Assembly (NCBI GenBank): GCA_013365365.1
Contig: JABVXU010000416.1
Location: forward strand, 1 to 48,212
Direction: 5' to 3'
Length of the DNA stretch: 48,212 nt
Source of the DNA: Cruorifilaria tuberocauda
Lineage: Eukaryota > Nematoda > Chromadorea > Rhabditida > Onchocercidae
The position numbers and the translations under genes are program-made. The stretch's first letter is position 1. Each line of letters opens with the position of its first letter. The notes below the pieces were generated by a model, which had not been told where the DNA came from, made no database searches, and worked only from the letters and a program-made list of their open reading frames with translations. Shown piece by piece: positions 22,613-35,382 of the stretch.

Positions 22613-24740
22613 CACTAACCAGAAAACTTTCACCAAAGGAATCTCTCATTCAGTATCGCCCCCCTCGTCTCTCTTACCCTGATAATATCTGGTAAGTTGT
22701 CTAAACGTTTTATTAGATTACCATCTCCGTTATAAGACCAATCTATTTAAATATTTTTAACTTCCCGCCAATTTCTCAGAGTTCCAAATTCAGTAAAACA
22801 TTGTTACTCGGCAAGTAACCAAATATAAGTCATAAATAGTTTCATGTATGAATTATAAACTATATCAGTGATAAGCAATTAAGGCGCAAAAGATAAATAA
22901 ACCGGACAGCAATAGTAGAATTTCAATTATTTCCAGATGTCAGTCAAGGAGATAGCGAGGAATTCATGGCTCATTTTTGATTAATTTCCGCTAGTAAACA
23001 TTTCATCTACTTGTAAATTAAACAACAAATGACCCTTAACCTAAACAGTATGAACCGTGCCATAATTAATTGATAATTCCTTTCCCAATTATGATCATTC
23101 ATAATTCTTTTATCTACACAACCTTAAGTTGCTTTTCACATTCAAATTACTCGGTTCTTTTCAAGCAAGCAAGATAAAAAGTGTAGTATTATGGCAGAGA
23201 TTTCGCTTGAATAACACGTTAAATATCCATGTAACACGTATCACACCGAAAATTCTTAAACTATCAAAGTTTCGATAATTTCGGTATTATGCTGTAAATA
23301 TTTGTTGTTACGTTGGACGATGCCAATAACTCAATTCATACATATGAAAAAACTCATACAGTTATAATATAATCCAAATCAGGAAGACTTAAATAAGTAC
23401 CTGACGTAAAAGATTGACATAAGCTTTGAGTGCGGTAAGCCTACAGACGAGACAAATCATACAATGTTATTTTTTACGACCGCTTAAATTTAAATTTTAC
23501 GAAATATGTAAATACTTCTGAAAGATTAAAAATTAACAGACAATAACTAGTCGTATAGAAGTAGAGAATAAGGCGAAATAGCTATAAACACGATTTAAAA
23601 AAAAAGATACATATAAAAACAAATATTATCTCATTAAGCTTGACAACAGGTATAAAAATAAACCGTTGAATTATCATCCTTAATAAGTAATTTTCAGCAT
23701 GAAAATACACTCCTCGGCACTAGAAAACAGATTTTCTTCTAACCCAAATCCTCACCGGAAGTTCGTGATATTAGCACTTCACACTATTATTAATACAACC
23801 TTTCTCTCTTCATTTTCCATAAAGCCAAAAAGTGTTATTACCTTGATTCATTCAAACTGAAACAATTTTCTTCTACCGAACGATCGCTATAGTGTGAAAG
23901 TAATAGTATCGATTCATCGCAGCACTACAAAACTTAACTAAGTTACGAAGGAAAATGAAGTTCAAGCCAGTTATTCGTTGATATGTGATATGTGATGATA
24001 ATCATCACTGATATAAATTGAGCATTTTTGTAGTACACATTTAAAATGAATTTGTTCCTTTTTTTTGCACATTCTTACCTATGGAAAGTTTATTTAACCA
24101 GTAATTGTTATAAAGAATAGCGCAACTTTATAGGTAGTCAAGATGATGTAAACTAATTAATTTCCTCAATTCTTTCTTAATTCTGCATCATATTTTACCA
24201 ACTTCTCTCAACGTAATCTCAAAAATCTCAGATTTTATTTTTAAAAAAGTAATTATGCCTAAGCATGTTAACTTCATTTCTTCTTCCCTTCAAGTAATTA
24301 TTTTTGCAAAAGTAAGAGATATTAAAAACCATTAAAATTTTCCTCTCAATTTATATAAATTGAAAACTTGAACATTGTCAAGTTTAGGATATTTGAAATT
24401 AATAATAGAATTTTTTCAGCAAAACATGATTAATACTTACATGTCACATGAAAATTATAGGATGATGAAAAATACTGACTTAATAATGAATGATGTAATC
24501 ATGATAATCATGATAAACACTTGATATTTTGAAATATTTTAATAAATCACGGAACAAAATGTTTCATTCCTTTCTATTAAATTTATACTCACATTGGAAG
24601 ATTAGAATATTCAATCATTGATAAAGTATAAATCCATTTAAAAGGAATTTGATATTACCTTTCTTTTTTTAAAAGAATTGATAAACGGGATTTTATCTAT
24701 TTAGTAAAAAAGTTTAAAATTATGAATAAAAAATAGTTAT

Positions 24741-25142
24741 CACGTGATACCGAACGATTGTCATAATTAGGCTAAGCACAGTAAGTTATACCAGGCTGAT
24801 GTAGTTGTATATTTACCTATACGTTAACGGAAGGTTAAACGTTCCCTAATAGTATTAAATGATCTGTCGTATGGTCAGAAATCATTGTTAATTCACGTGA
24901 TCGTTTAAAGCTGAAAAGATTATCAGATAATTAGAGGACAAGACTATAATCGTGAGATAACAAGTTGTATTCCAGGTAAAAAATTATACTCTGAGGTAAA
25001 AGAACTGCAAAGATAGCTTTGAAGTATATCCGTTAACCAGTATGACGACGTATCGATGGGGATTCCACGTGAATCTATAGAGCTGTTACACATGAACAGA
25101 CTTCTAAGGTTTGCTTCAAGACTTTCTGGAAGATTTCACGTG
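24741..25142. promoter_or_regulatory. Cluster of four CACGTG (E-box/CLEAR-like) sites
   Basis: CACGTG occurs at 24741-24746, 24893-24898, 25066-25071 and 25137-25142. Three of the four have the extended form TCACGTGA, the sequence preferred by MITF/TFEB-family bHLH-ZIP factors (HLH-30 in C. elegans); the other is CCACGTGA. In the rest of the window I noticed only three more CACGTG, near 19823, 37361 and 44390, all inside exons. Four within 402 bp of AT-rich intergenic DNA is not expected by chance. They lie 490-890 bp upstream of the lem-3-like start. Confidence 0.55.
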
Positions 25143-25604
25143 ATTTACGTCTACGTTATTACTTGTTGCTGTAGGCTTAAGTGTATTTAGTTGTCAAATA
25201 TGTTTGTTCCATCATATTGTATAAAAATAACTCATTTTCTGTGAATTTTGAAGATTCTATTTTCAGAAGAATTTGGAGTTGATTCAGAGACTTCAGAGAC
25301 TTTCTTTCATACTTCGGTTGGTTGATTATTTGCTATTAACAGTTTTTATTTTTTGAAGCTATTTGTTGATTTAAAAACGTCTTTAGTCATCGGTCTTCGA
25401 AATATTTACTAAATGTCATCAGGAATTAGATTGAATTTAGCATTACCTTAAGCATCTTGAGTAAGTTTTATCGATTACTTATTTTCCCGATGACCGAAAT
25501 TTTTGAGCATTTTTTGGATCGGAACGGTATTTCTTTTAGCAAAAGAGGGTAACTGTTGTTTACAATTCGCCAAACGTTTAAATTTGGAAGCAAAAATTTT
25601 ATCA

Positions 25605-25615
25605 AATTTTTATAG
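25605..25615 (+). other. Probable SL trans-splice acceptor of lem-3-like gene
   Basis: The pyrimidine-rich stretch ends TTTTTATAG, 12 nt before the first ATG of the gene. There is no credible upstream coding exon to join, so SL addition is the likely use. Confidence 0.5.
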
Positions 25616-25627
25616 GTAATAAGATCA

Positions 25628-28600
25628 ATGTCAAAAACAAATGTACTTCATTTGTTGGCAGCAAGTAATAGTCCAACAGCTTTGGATGCAGTATTAAATT
25701 TACTGAAAACGAAGATAAAAAATGTCAGCGAACGTGAAGAGGAGGGATTGACGGCACTACATGTAGCTGCTGCATGGGATAATTTAGCAATGTGTCAGTT
25801 ACTGATGCATTTTGGTGCTGATCCTTTTCAGAAAGATGATAATGGAAGGTGATTTTATTCGAAAGTCATTTTGGTTTTTCTAACATTTAGTTGTATGTAA
25901 AACTCCAAAATTAAGGTATTAAAATGAGATATTAAATGAAAAATTCTAGTTTCTAACTTTCCTTATACTTTCTCTTAGTCTTTTATGGATATGGTCTTCT
26001 TTCTTTTTTTTAAAATTTATTTAAAGTTTTCAAAATGCAACAATATATCTTTCGGTTTTCGTTGTTACTCATTCACTCCTTTTTCAACGACAACATGCGG
26101 TTGTTGACTACAAGGCTTTTCATTCTTAAGAACTTTCATATAATGTAGGTGATTATACCTGGAAGTAAAAGATGGCCGCATAGAAACGTGATGTTTAATT
26201 TTTTAAATTTTCCACTGCCAAGAAAAAAAAACATTAAAAAAAGGCCTTTTCTAAACTCATCATTAAAGCTAAGGACTTGTTAGCTTAATTTTTAGTTCAC
26301 TGAATTTTTTATTTTAATCTTTAGTTTTTACGAGTTACTTCTAAATGCTTTCTTCTTGCTTTATAGAACAGCAAAAGATATGGCAAAAGGATCAGTGAAA
26401 AAATTTTTTGAGCGTCTCTACGAAACCGAAACTCCCGAAAAAAGTCAATCTATACATCAATCATTTTTGCGTGCTATAAATCGATTGTTTTCGTGTGCAT
26501 CGAAAAAAGCTATCGAAACACCTTCGCAGAGAAATAGATCGTATTCTTGGTCACCTTCTTATGACGGTACGGATAATTTCCTGTCAAAGGAAGAACAGCA
26601 ATTACGATGGGCTTTTCGGAAAAATCAACCAGGTTTTTCTGGTTACAAAGCTGGGAAAAAAAATCAAATCTCTGCAGTTGGTAAGACTGTTTGCATTGAA
26701 AGAGAAAAAAACGTGTTCGGTATACGAAATACGAAATATACGAAATAGCTTTCACTTACGGTATTGAGTTATAATGGTTTTAATTTCTATATCATATATC
26801 ATAAATATTGAAATGTATTGGAGAGTAGAGTTGAAAAATAGTTTTATCTCAAAGGAACCATAATGGATTTATTTTACCAGTAGATCCACATAAATTTTTT
26901 CCTCCTGAAATTTCTTCTTTGATCTAAACAAGATGATACTGAACTAAGTATGTTCTTTCATAGCTCAAATATTTGAAATTAGGCGATCTTAAAAAAAGGA
27001 TTTCATCTAAAAGCGAAATGATATACACTGATTCGGTATATTTCTATAACTATTGGCCATTTGTAGGGAATGAATAGATCTGTATCTAGATTAATTTAGA
27101 ATGACTAGTATATTATTGAACTGTTTTTATTTTTTCAAATTTAACCGTATGAAAAATATTTTGCTGCATTTAATACTGAAAACATTGTTCTTCGATTGAA
27201 TGTTACAAAATATTAAAGTGTTTAAATAATTTTCCGGAAATACTTTATTGACTAGTGCAAATAAACTATGGAATGATTTACTAATTTTAGTTTTGAAGGG
27301 GAAAAATCATCCAAGCAAGCATCTGCTCTTACGCCCTCATCGCAACTATCCACCTTGCCCATTACGAAACCATCTGATCCTGAAAGCAATGAGATGTATA
27401 TTACAGCTCCTGAATATAATACTGGAGACGACCATGATTTATCCTCTAACCGAAATCCGAGTAATGTTTCGCATTATTTTTTATCCGAGAAAGTCGAATC
27501 ATTGAAACTTTGTTCAACCGTTTCTGAGACTAAGATTTGGATGACCAAAGAATCTCTGTTTTTTTTTGTCTGAAAATTTTCTTTTAAACTGCATTCCATA
27601 TTATAGATGAAGATTTTCAGAATGAATATAGAATTTAGTATTGTAAAAGAAATAATTTCAATAATTTTTGTTTGCTTTGATATAGTTTGTAAACTATTCT
27701 GTCAGTATAGTTTTAATTCTAGATTCAAGTATAAAGATACCAACAGAAATTTTGGCAATAGTGCGCCAGTTGTCAGATGAACAGTTAAAACTGGAACTAG
27801 CCAAAATGTAAGTAATTGACTAAATTTTTGTTTATTGAACACTTCACTTCATTTTAGTGAGTTTATAATATTTCGCATTCATTATGCTTTCCTTGTTGGC
27901 AATTCTATAGCATCATCTTTTAAGCACTGGAGTTCAGCAACTTAAATATGTTATCGCTGTAGTCTTCTTGTTCAGGGGTCGAATTGCAACTAATAGTTTG
28001 GAAATATTAATGAACTTTAATATAAAACTAATTTTACATAAATTTATGGTCTTTTCAGAGATTTATCTATCGATCTTGAGGTTGGGTTATATTGGATCAT
28101 TTCAGAAAAATTGTAAAGAATTAAACGATTTTAGGGGCGAATGTATTGGACCATTGCTCGAAACTACGCGTCCGGCGTATGAACTAAAACTGGCACGTTT
28201 AATTGCAAATTTACCTTCAAGTGCTTCAGAATCAAGTAACTGTTTTTATTAGATATTTATAACCTTATTTCGTTAAAACAATCTTGATTTTATTTATTTC
28301 ATTAAAACAATCTTGATTTTATTTCATTTTCTTTAATTCCAAGAATTCCTGCAATCGTTCTTCTTTCGCAGAATACAGCTGGGCACTGGAACGTTGGATA
28401 GCCGGTGATTCATTTCCTGAAGGTGCGAAGCTTGACCAAATTCTTATAAGTAGTTTTACTGAACTTTCCGGCAAACAACGCAAGAAAGGCAATAAACCTA
28501 CCTCATTTTGTTATATCTTGATTGGTGAGTTTTGATGAAAAGATATCACTGGAATTTGTCGATTTGAAATTATTTCAGTATGAAAATCATGTTTTACTAA

Positions 28601-29831
28601 TTGTATTGCTTCTTAAGTTCATGTATGAAATTGTTCATATTTTTTTAAGGAGCCGGCTTTTTTCTTTGTTTCTTTCTAATATTACTATAACAATCCTTAG
28701 AATTATTATCGGTTTTATGGTAAAAATAATCATGTTTCAGATACTTCTGTCATCAAATCGTATTCTACTTTTCAGATCCTTCTATTATTAGCCTTCCTAG
28801 CAGTAGCTGTACAATGCAACAATTTGTCGATTCTATATTCTATGTTGGTAAAGGGAAACGCTCCCGTCCTCTTCAACACTTGGTGGATGCTGTTCGAGCT
28901 AAAAGTTTTGGCGTTCTATCGGTAAGGAAATAATTTTCAGTTGTTCTCACAGTTCCTGTTAATCCATATTATGAATACACTGTTTTTTAAGTAAAAATTA
29001 GTAAAATCGTCTCATGGCCCAATTACTATATACTTGTTCACATTCTACATGTGATATCGTCACTAAACTGGCGATACACAATTATCTAGTAACTTAAAGC
29101 TAGTCTCTCAAATTTTTTTTGCAGTCAGTAATTCTTTTTTTTCGAATTGCAGAATAGAAAACTGTATATAATTGTTATTTTCAGAAAAGTAAAAAATTGC
29201 AAAAAATTGTCGATTTATGGAGTACAGGCCGTGGTGTTGTGTCGTTGCATGTTTTTCAAAACACAGTTCCTACGGAAGCACTTACAAGAGAGGCAGCGAT
29301 GATTGATGCTATCGGTAAATTTGTTCGCAAATTTTATAACATATTCTCACATCTTTTAATGGCTTCACATGATTATTTGAATTACATATCTGTACAATTT
29401 TAATTAATATTTCATTAATGTATGGCCGCAGATTTTTCCTAGGCATGACATGAAATGCATCTCATATTAAAAAATTATGCTGTTTACAGTACATCGTTCT
29501 TTAACAAAATGTAGTAGGCAATTTAAAAACTAGTGTTTTTACGATTAAATTAAAAATTGAAAGTGTGTTTATGATTTCCACCAGATGTTATGTTGTTTGA
29601 TTTAAAAAACTTAATTAATTTTGTGATCAAAAATTATTATATTGTAAATTGAAATTAACAGGTATTCGAAATTTGACAAATGTCAAAAGAGGTGATTACT
29701 ACGGTCCTGCAAAAAGCTGGACAACAAAAGAGAAAACAATCTACGGCAGCTATCTCTTGTCTAATGCTCTATCAATATTTCACATTGAAGGTTGTCGTGA
29801 AATACATGAAAATGATATACAGGAAAAATAA
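25628..29831 (+). CDS. lem-3: LEM-3/ANKLE1 homologue: ankyrin-LEM-GIY-YIG nuclease
   Basis: Nine exons: 25628-25848, 26367-26680, 27299-27460, 27723-27807, 28135-28235, 28372-28524, 28776-28921, 29185-29314 and 29662-29831. They join into 493 codons without a frame break. Ankyrin units occupy about residues 3-95, the clearest being GLTALHVAAAWDNLAMCQLL (40-59). A LEM domain spans about 237-283 (ILAIVRQLSDEQLKLELAK, then GPLLETTRPAYELKLARLI). A GIY-YIG nuclease domain covers about 338-450, with likely catalytic residues Tyr342 (FCYILI), Tyr368 and Arg374/376 (FYVGKGKRSRP), Glu430 (TREAAMID) and Asn441/444. Known homologues cut chromatin bridges and DNA junctions at the midbody or in the cytoplasm. 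The protein is shorter than C. elegans LEM-3 (about 700 aa) and human ANKLE1 (about 615 aa), mainly in the linker. The exon 3 borders are the least certain part. Confidence 0.88.
28267..28326 (+). repeat. 30-bp tandem duplication in a lem-3 intron
   Basis: The unit TTAAAACAATCTTGATTTTA plus flanking ATTTC occurs twice in a row within the intron after the LEM-domain exon. It is a recent small duplication with no apparent effect on splicing. Confidence 0.85.
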
Positions 29832-31774
29832 CTTCAGTCTGCTATAATTTCGATGATTCTGATAGTACTTTAAAAATAGCATTTTATTTAGTTTTAGCAA
29901 GTTTTTTTTTCATTATTTAAACAGCGAGGATAATAATGTAATCGTATGTCATGAAACATGGACAGAAATATCTCTTTTTGGAAAAGATTCTTATGCTGTT
30001 TATTATTCGCTTTATCTTCTCTTTTATCTCGCTTTTATTGATATTTGAATGACTTTTTTCTAATATTTTCTAATATTTCTATTTTCTAATATTTGCATTT
30101 TTGAAATCCGAAATATTTTAATAATTTAATTATTAATGATTACCTTCATAAATCTAAAAATTTTGTACTATTTTTGTCTGCAATTACTGTTTGCGATTTT
30201 AATGTTTTTCTTATTTCGTAATCCGTGTAGATTAGTATCTTATATGAAATATCAAGTGTTTTTATTTTTGTGTATTTAGTTAGTTCTAGGAATGCTTAGA
30301 TTTGCAACAAATATGAAAATATTTGTTAAACTGATGAAATTTATGCTTGTTGAGTAAAATTTCTTGTTCTGCATTTATCATTTAAGTACTTTTGATCATA
30401 TTTAGTCGTATTGTTTAGCAATTAACTCCATGTAAAATGAGCAATTTATGAAGTTACTTGAAATTGCAGGTGCTTTACTTTTTTCTAAATCACTTATTTG
30501 ATTCATTACTTTTGTTTATTTTGTTATTTGATTATTTTGTTTATTTTTTTCTATATATTATCTATTTCAATGCCGATATTTTATCGAAAGTTTTGTATCG
30601 CGTTACAGTTGGGTATACTAATCGTTTTTTCCATTTTCTGTGCCATTTTTTTTTTCTTTTTGATGTACAAATTTCAGGTCTTCCTACCATTGCCATGCAA
30701 TTATCAATCCTGTATGCATTTTGAGAAATTTTTTGCTGTAGAAGTTTACTAATTCACATTAATCAATTATGTTATCGTCACTTATTGATTCTTTTCAACT
30801 TTTATTTGTTCATACAGGCATATATTCCAATAAAGATTAATATAGGCAAAAATAATCATTATGATCCATAAAAGGTCTATTGCTTTTTCCTACGTTTCTG
30901 TGTACCATTCATTTGCGCTATTAAGTATTTACATGCATGTAATTAATCATCAATTTTAGACGTGCATTAGCAGATCGGAAAAGATCTGCAGAAAAGTTTT
31001 GTTTTTGTTTTCTTTTTTTTCATGCAAAGAGATAAGAACAAGCATTAGATAATCAGCCGGGATGTTGAAAGAAGTCAAAATTCCCGAGTTGTTAATATGG
31101 AAAATAATCAGTCACGGATATTAGTTTTACAAAGACTTTTTCTTTTGAATATCTGAAATGTGTATTTAATCCAATCATAAGCAGTTGCTATCTTTCTAGC
31201 TTTAAGACATTATGATGACTCTAATTTCGGCAATAAAATGGTGAAGGTAATTGAGAAATATTTTCTCAATCTATTAACAATAACTATTTATTATTGCGTA
31301 AGTACATTTTTCTATGTTATCGATAATGTAGTGCTTACAGTTATTGTTATTAAGACAAATGAGATGCTGGTTATAATATCGATAACTTATTTGGTAAATG
31401 CTTTGGGAACAAGTTAACAAAACATAGTGTTCACTGACTTTATTCCATTTTGATTATTATGTCATCATCTTCACTTTGTCAAATCTCTATCTCTTTGGTA
31501 ATAGAAACTATAGCCATAAATTAGACGAAGGTAAAGTTATCCAGATTTTAGGTAAGTATAATATTCATTTTTACGGAGAGTGAGGTTCCTAATTAGTTCA
31601 ATTTTGTTTACGTTTTTCAATAACATCACTGAAATATACTGAAGTGTATCTTAAAAATTTTATCTGATTTAAATATAAAGTATAAGAATTCGTTATCATG
31701 AAGCGGTCTATACAAAATATTCCTGTTATCTTTCTTCGATCTATAATTAGTCAAGTTTTAGTTCAATCTGTATG
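29832..31774. other. Intergenic region, lem-3-like to TTC14
   Basis: About 1.9 kb with no convincing exon. Open frames around 30458-30752 are Phe/Leu/Tyr-rich chance frames. T-rich stretches and an AATAAA near 30830 are present. There is no second strong promoter-like feature that I can recognise. Confidence 0.55.
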
Positions 31775-31785
31775 ATTTTTCAGAT
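31775..31785 (+). other. Probable SL trans-splice acceptor of TTC14 gene
   Basis: The sequence ends GATTTTTCAG, 22 nt before the chosen ATG, and matches the nematode acceptor consensus closely. No upstream coding exon is visible. Confidence 0.55.
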
Positions 31786-31807
31786 TTTTCTTTGTATATT
31801 GATCTCA

Positions 31808-34800
31808 ATGTCACCGCGATCAACTAACAGACGACATCGACATCGCTTATCAAGTCGTAATTATCGCAATCGAACAAATGATCATACAAATGGATTCAGT
31901 GATCAATCCAACGAAGATAATTTGGATATGGAAAAATGTGGAAATTTTTTACCTGGAGATATTATAGAAAGGCTTCCGAATAAAGATTCCACAATGTTAA
32001 GCGTTAGATATGATGCTTTTCCGGTTTTTGAATGTTTTGCGACGGAAATTAGTAGTTTGGATGCGAAGAAGAAGTTGTATAATGATTTACGGGTGAGTAT
32101 TATTTGGAATATCTACGAAAGAATTAATAAAACATAGTATTTACTGTCTTTATTACATTTTAACAAACTTTTAATATAGTAGAGGAGTACGAATCATTTC
32201 TGCAATCCTTGTTTAAAAATACTCTGTAGGATTTTAATTATTCTCACTTCAAGTCGTAATTGCAATACTCAAAAAATTCCTTCAGCATGAGATGAGACCA
32301 ATGAATATAGTATACAGATGATATATTAACAATACTTGATTAATCATATAACAACTACGAGTTCTATAAGCAGCATTTTCAAACATATTTTTGTATTTCA
32401 GATTGGTGATGAATTGTGCTTCCGAATCCGGCGTGTCGAATTTGCAGGTGTCTATGCTGAGCCTGTTTGTACATTGCATTCATTTCGACGAAGCTTGAAG
32501 TGGATTAGCGATTTTCAGGTTGATTTGTCTGGATCATATGAATTTATTTATTTTATTTTGATGCTAATTATCGTGATAAGTAGCAAGATCTAATATCTAA
32601 ATTTTATTTCACTCACAGTATGCTTTAATTTAGGCCATTCTGGAGCAGCGAAATATTCTCAATTGGAAAATATCATTAACAAAAGATCATTAACTTTAAA
32701 ATAGCAACCCGATCTTTAAAATAGCGATCTTAATCATTACTAATATTACTCTTAGAATAGTACCGTTAGTACTTGATCTCCTGATGATTTTAGGTTCTTT
32801 AATTTTTGATGACCATAATGTTTTTCCTGGTTCATTATAGGTTTTACTGGAACGAAATCTACAAAGTGGACGTGATTACCGACCGAATGATTTGATTAAA
32901 GGTTAGTTTCAAATTTCATTATTATTTGATTGCTAACTCAATTACACTATTATTTTGCAGTTTTGGTAGTCGGCGTTGATGAAGAAACGAAAATTCCAGC
33001 TTTTGCTATAGATGAAGATGCGGTATTTTTTTTTGCAAACTTTTATATTTCTTCGTTTTATCTGCAGATATTACAAGTGGATAATAGTTAGAATTGAAAT
33101 ATTTTTAAAATATAAATACGAATCAATTTCCAATGTTTTTGCCTCCAGTTTATTGATTTTTCTTTTCAATTGAGGGTCTTTTGACGGAAGCTGAATTGCC
33201 GCCCTACTTCAGGTTAGCTAAATTTTATATTTTACTATTTTTTTAAAATTTTGGCCTACAAGATTTAAGTAATTTGTTGCAGTAATTAAACGATATTAAA
33301 ATATAACAGAAAATTTGGATGACAGTTTCAAGAATATTATTAGACGATTGAAAGTTTTTTAAATTGGTTTTTCCAACAAAATAGAAGTTTATCAGTTGAT
33401 TCTGTGGAATTGTTCTTATTCTGCTTTCACTTTGGAAGTAGAAATGATCAGAATAAGCATCAGGATTCGGAAGGTTTCGAATTTAGGTCAAAAATAAATG
33501 TTTAAAGGAATGGTGAAGAAATTGGAGCCAAAACTTTCGATGAATATCTCAAAGATTATCTGCCAGCCACTAATCCTAATCTGGCAACACTTTTCCATAT
33601 AGAGACCGATGTAGCCATTTCGTTTTTGCATGACTTAAAAGGTATTTTTTTCAAGTAAATAGTTTTTCCAGTGGCATAGTCTGTAGTAATTTACGACTAA
33701 AAAGTGTATATTGAACTAAATTAACTTTAATCGTTCCATATATGAAAATTTCGAAAAATAGAAAAAAGCAAATATACAAAAACAAATAGCGTTTAAATCT
33801 CTCTTCAGATACAGATTTTTCATCAATACATCGTGCTCCTTACATTCGTCGTAAGCAAAATGAAGATCTTTCAATGACTATTGCCAAAAGGGGTGTGGAT
33901 AAAATCCGAGAAGGTGAAAATGCTGCGGCTATACAGCATTTCAATAAAGCACTTACCGTTTATGAAAATAATATCGAAGCACTAGTTGGCAGAGCCGCTG
34001 CGTATGTCATTGATTATTCTTATATTTCTAATTTTATTTCCCAGAAGTAACTATGAGATTCAATAATATCGGGCATTTCAAATTTTGTTTATTTAGTATA
34101 ATAGTTAGTTTTTATAATTTTGATTGGATGGAATCGATAATTGAAATCTTATGCAGTTTAGGTACGCGAATATGGGGCAGTACAGTCTAGCCGAAACAGA
34201 CTTAGATGCAGCCTTGGCTATAAATGCGTCTCATACGAATGCAAGAAATTATATGATCGAAACACTATTACAAGAAGCTAAAAGGTATTAACTAGAATTA
34301 GTTTCAATCAGTCTCACACAGGTAATTTGCAGTTCTTATGACTGGCCCACATCTCATCATTTAAAAACTAAATTAAAAAAAAATTGACAGTGGTAGTGCA
34401 ATGAAAGTGAAGGTGAAAAACGAAAGTGAAAAAGAAATGAGAAGAAAAAAAAATTAGATACTTCCGTTTATCCTGCTAAAAAAAATAGAAAATAGAACTA
34501 ATGCTAATGCATAATTCTTACAACTTATCATCTATATCCTTTGGTTGTTTATTGGTTTTGGAATAGACTGAAAATATCAGCAGTGTATTTATATTGTTTT
34601 ATCCATTTGTTTGTTTGTGTTCATTTCATTTAATGCTCTAATATTGCAATTAGTTATTTAACAGTTGGCAATTTGTTTTCAAAACTGAGTTATTGACTTA
34701 GTGGTTTACAATTTGCATTGGGTTTTTTTTTCTATTTTTTATTATATCGCCAGCAGCTGAATCAATTTTTTCCTTTTTTCTTCTTTCTTGTTCTTCAGGC

Positions 34801-35382
34801 TAGAAGAAGCTGGTAAAAAGAATGAAGCGAAGGCGAAGTATGAGAAGAGTCTGACTATAAAAGATGATGTACGAGCATTAAAAGGCTTAAGAAATCTGGA
34901 ACGAAGTCCATCGGTTGAGGTAAATTTTCCTAGATATAAATTCCTAACACAAAAACTGAATGTTACTACTTCCAATAATTAAATTGTGGTAGGAATTATA
35001 TTACATAAACCGTGATTTCGTACGAATTCCTTGTGATTCTTGAGAAGCTAATTTCATAGAAATCTTGGGTCAGAACTCTGATAAATAATCGATGCCATTG
35101 ATTTTTCGCAGGAATTTCACTGCACACGCATAATCAGTATCAAAAAGGTGTGATTTTTTGGAGACAATATTTACAACATGTGACATATTATATTTTGTCT
35201 CTAAATTTGTATTATTTTTTGTTTTTTAGATAGTTAAAACGAAAAGTAATGATTTCAAAGCAAAGGATCAGAAAACGGAACGTTCAAGAGAAGATGAGAA
35301 ACGACAGAGAAGAAAGCGCCGAAGAGATGCAGAAAAGTTAGCTGAATATGAACGATTTATTGCAGAGCTTAAATCGAAATGA
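31808..35382 (+). CDS. TTC14: TTC14 homologue (TPR protein)
   Basis: Ten exons: 31808-32092, 32402-32518, 32841-32901, 32961-33022, 33175-33212, 33508-33641, 33809-34001, 34162-34284, 34799-34919 and 35230-35382. They give 428 codons with matching phases. After a basic N-terminus (1-30) comes a region corresponding to the S1-like fold of TTC14 (about 55-175), then the family motif LLTEAELPPYFR (about 176-188). Three TPRs follow: AKRGVDKIREGENAAAIQHF (about 257-290), YANMGQYSLAETDLDAALAI (about 291-324) and LEEAGKKNEAKAKYEKSLTI (about 335-370). The C-terminus is highly charged Lys/Arg/Glu-rich. Vertebrate TTC14 (about 770 aa) has a long Ser/Arg-rich tail that is absent here. The S1 section is divergent, lacking the usual glycine-rich strand. 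The function is poorly known; the S1 fold and charged tail suggest RNA binding. The exon at 33175 uses an unusual TTGAG acceptor. Confidence 0.85.

Larger units (their letters stand above)
22230..25604. other. Divergent intergenic region
   Basis: This 3.4 kb separates the minus-strand unknown gene from the plus-strand lem-3-like gene, so it should hold both promoters. I see no coding exon. It contains a CT-rich tract (about 22575-22612) and, nearer the lem-3 side, a cluster of four CACGTG boxes (24741-25142). Confidence 0.6.
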
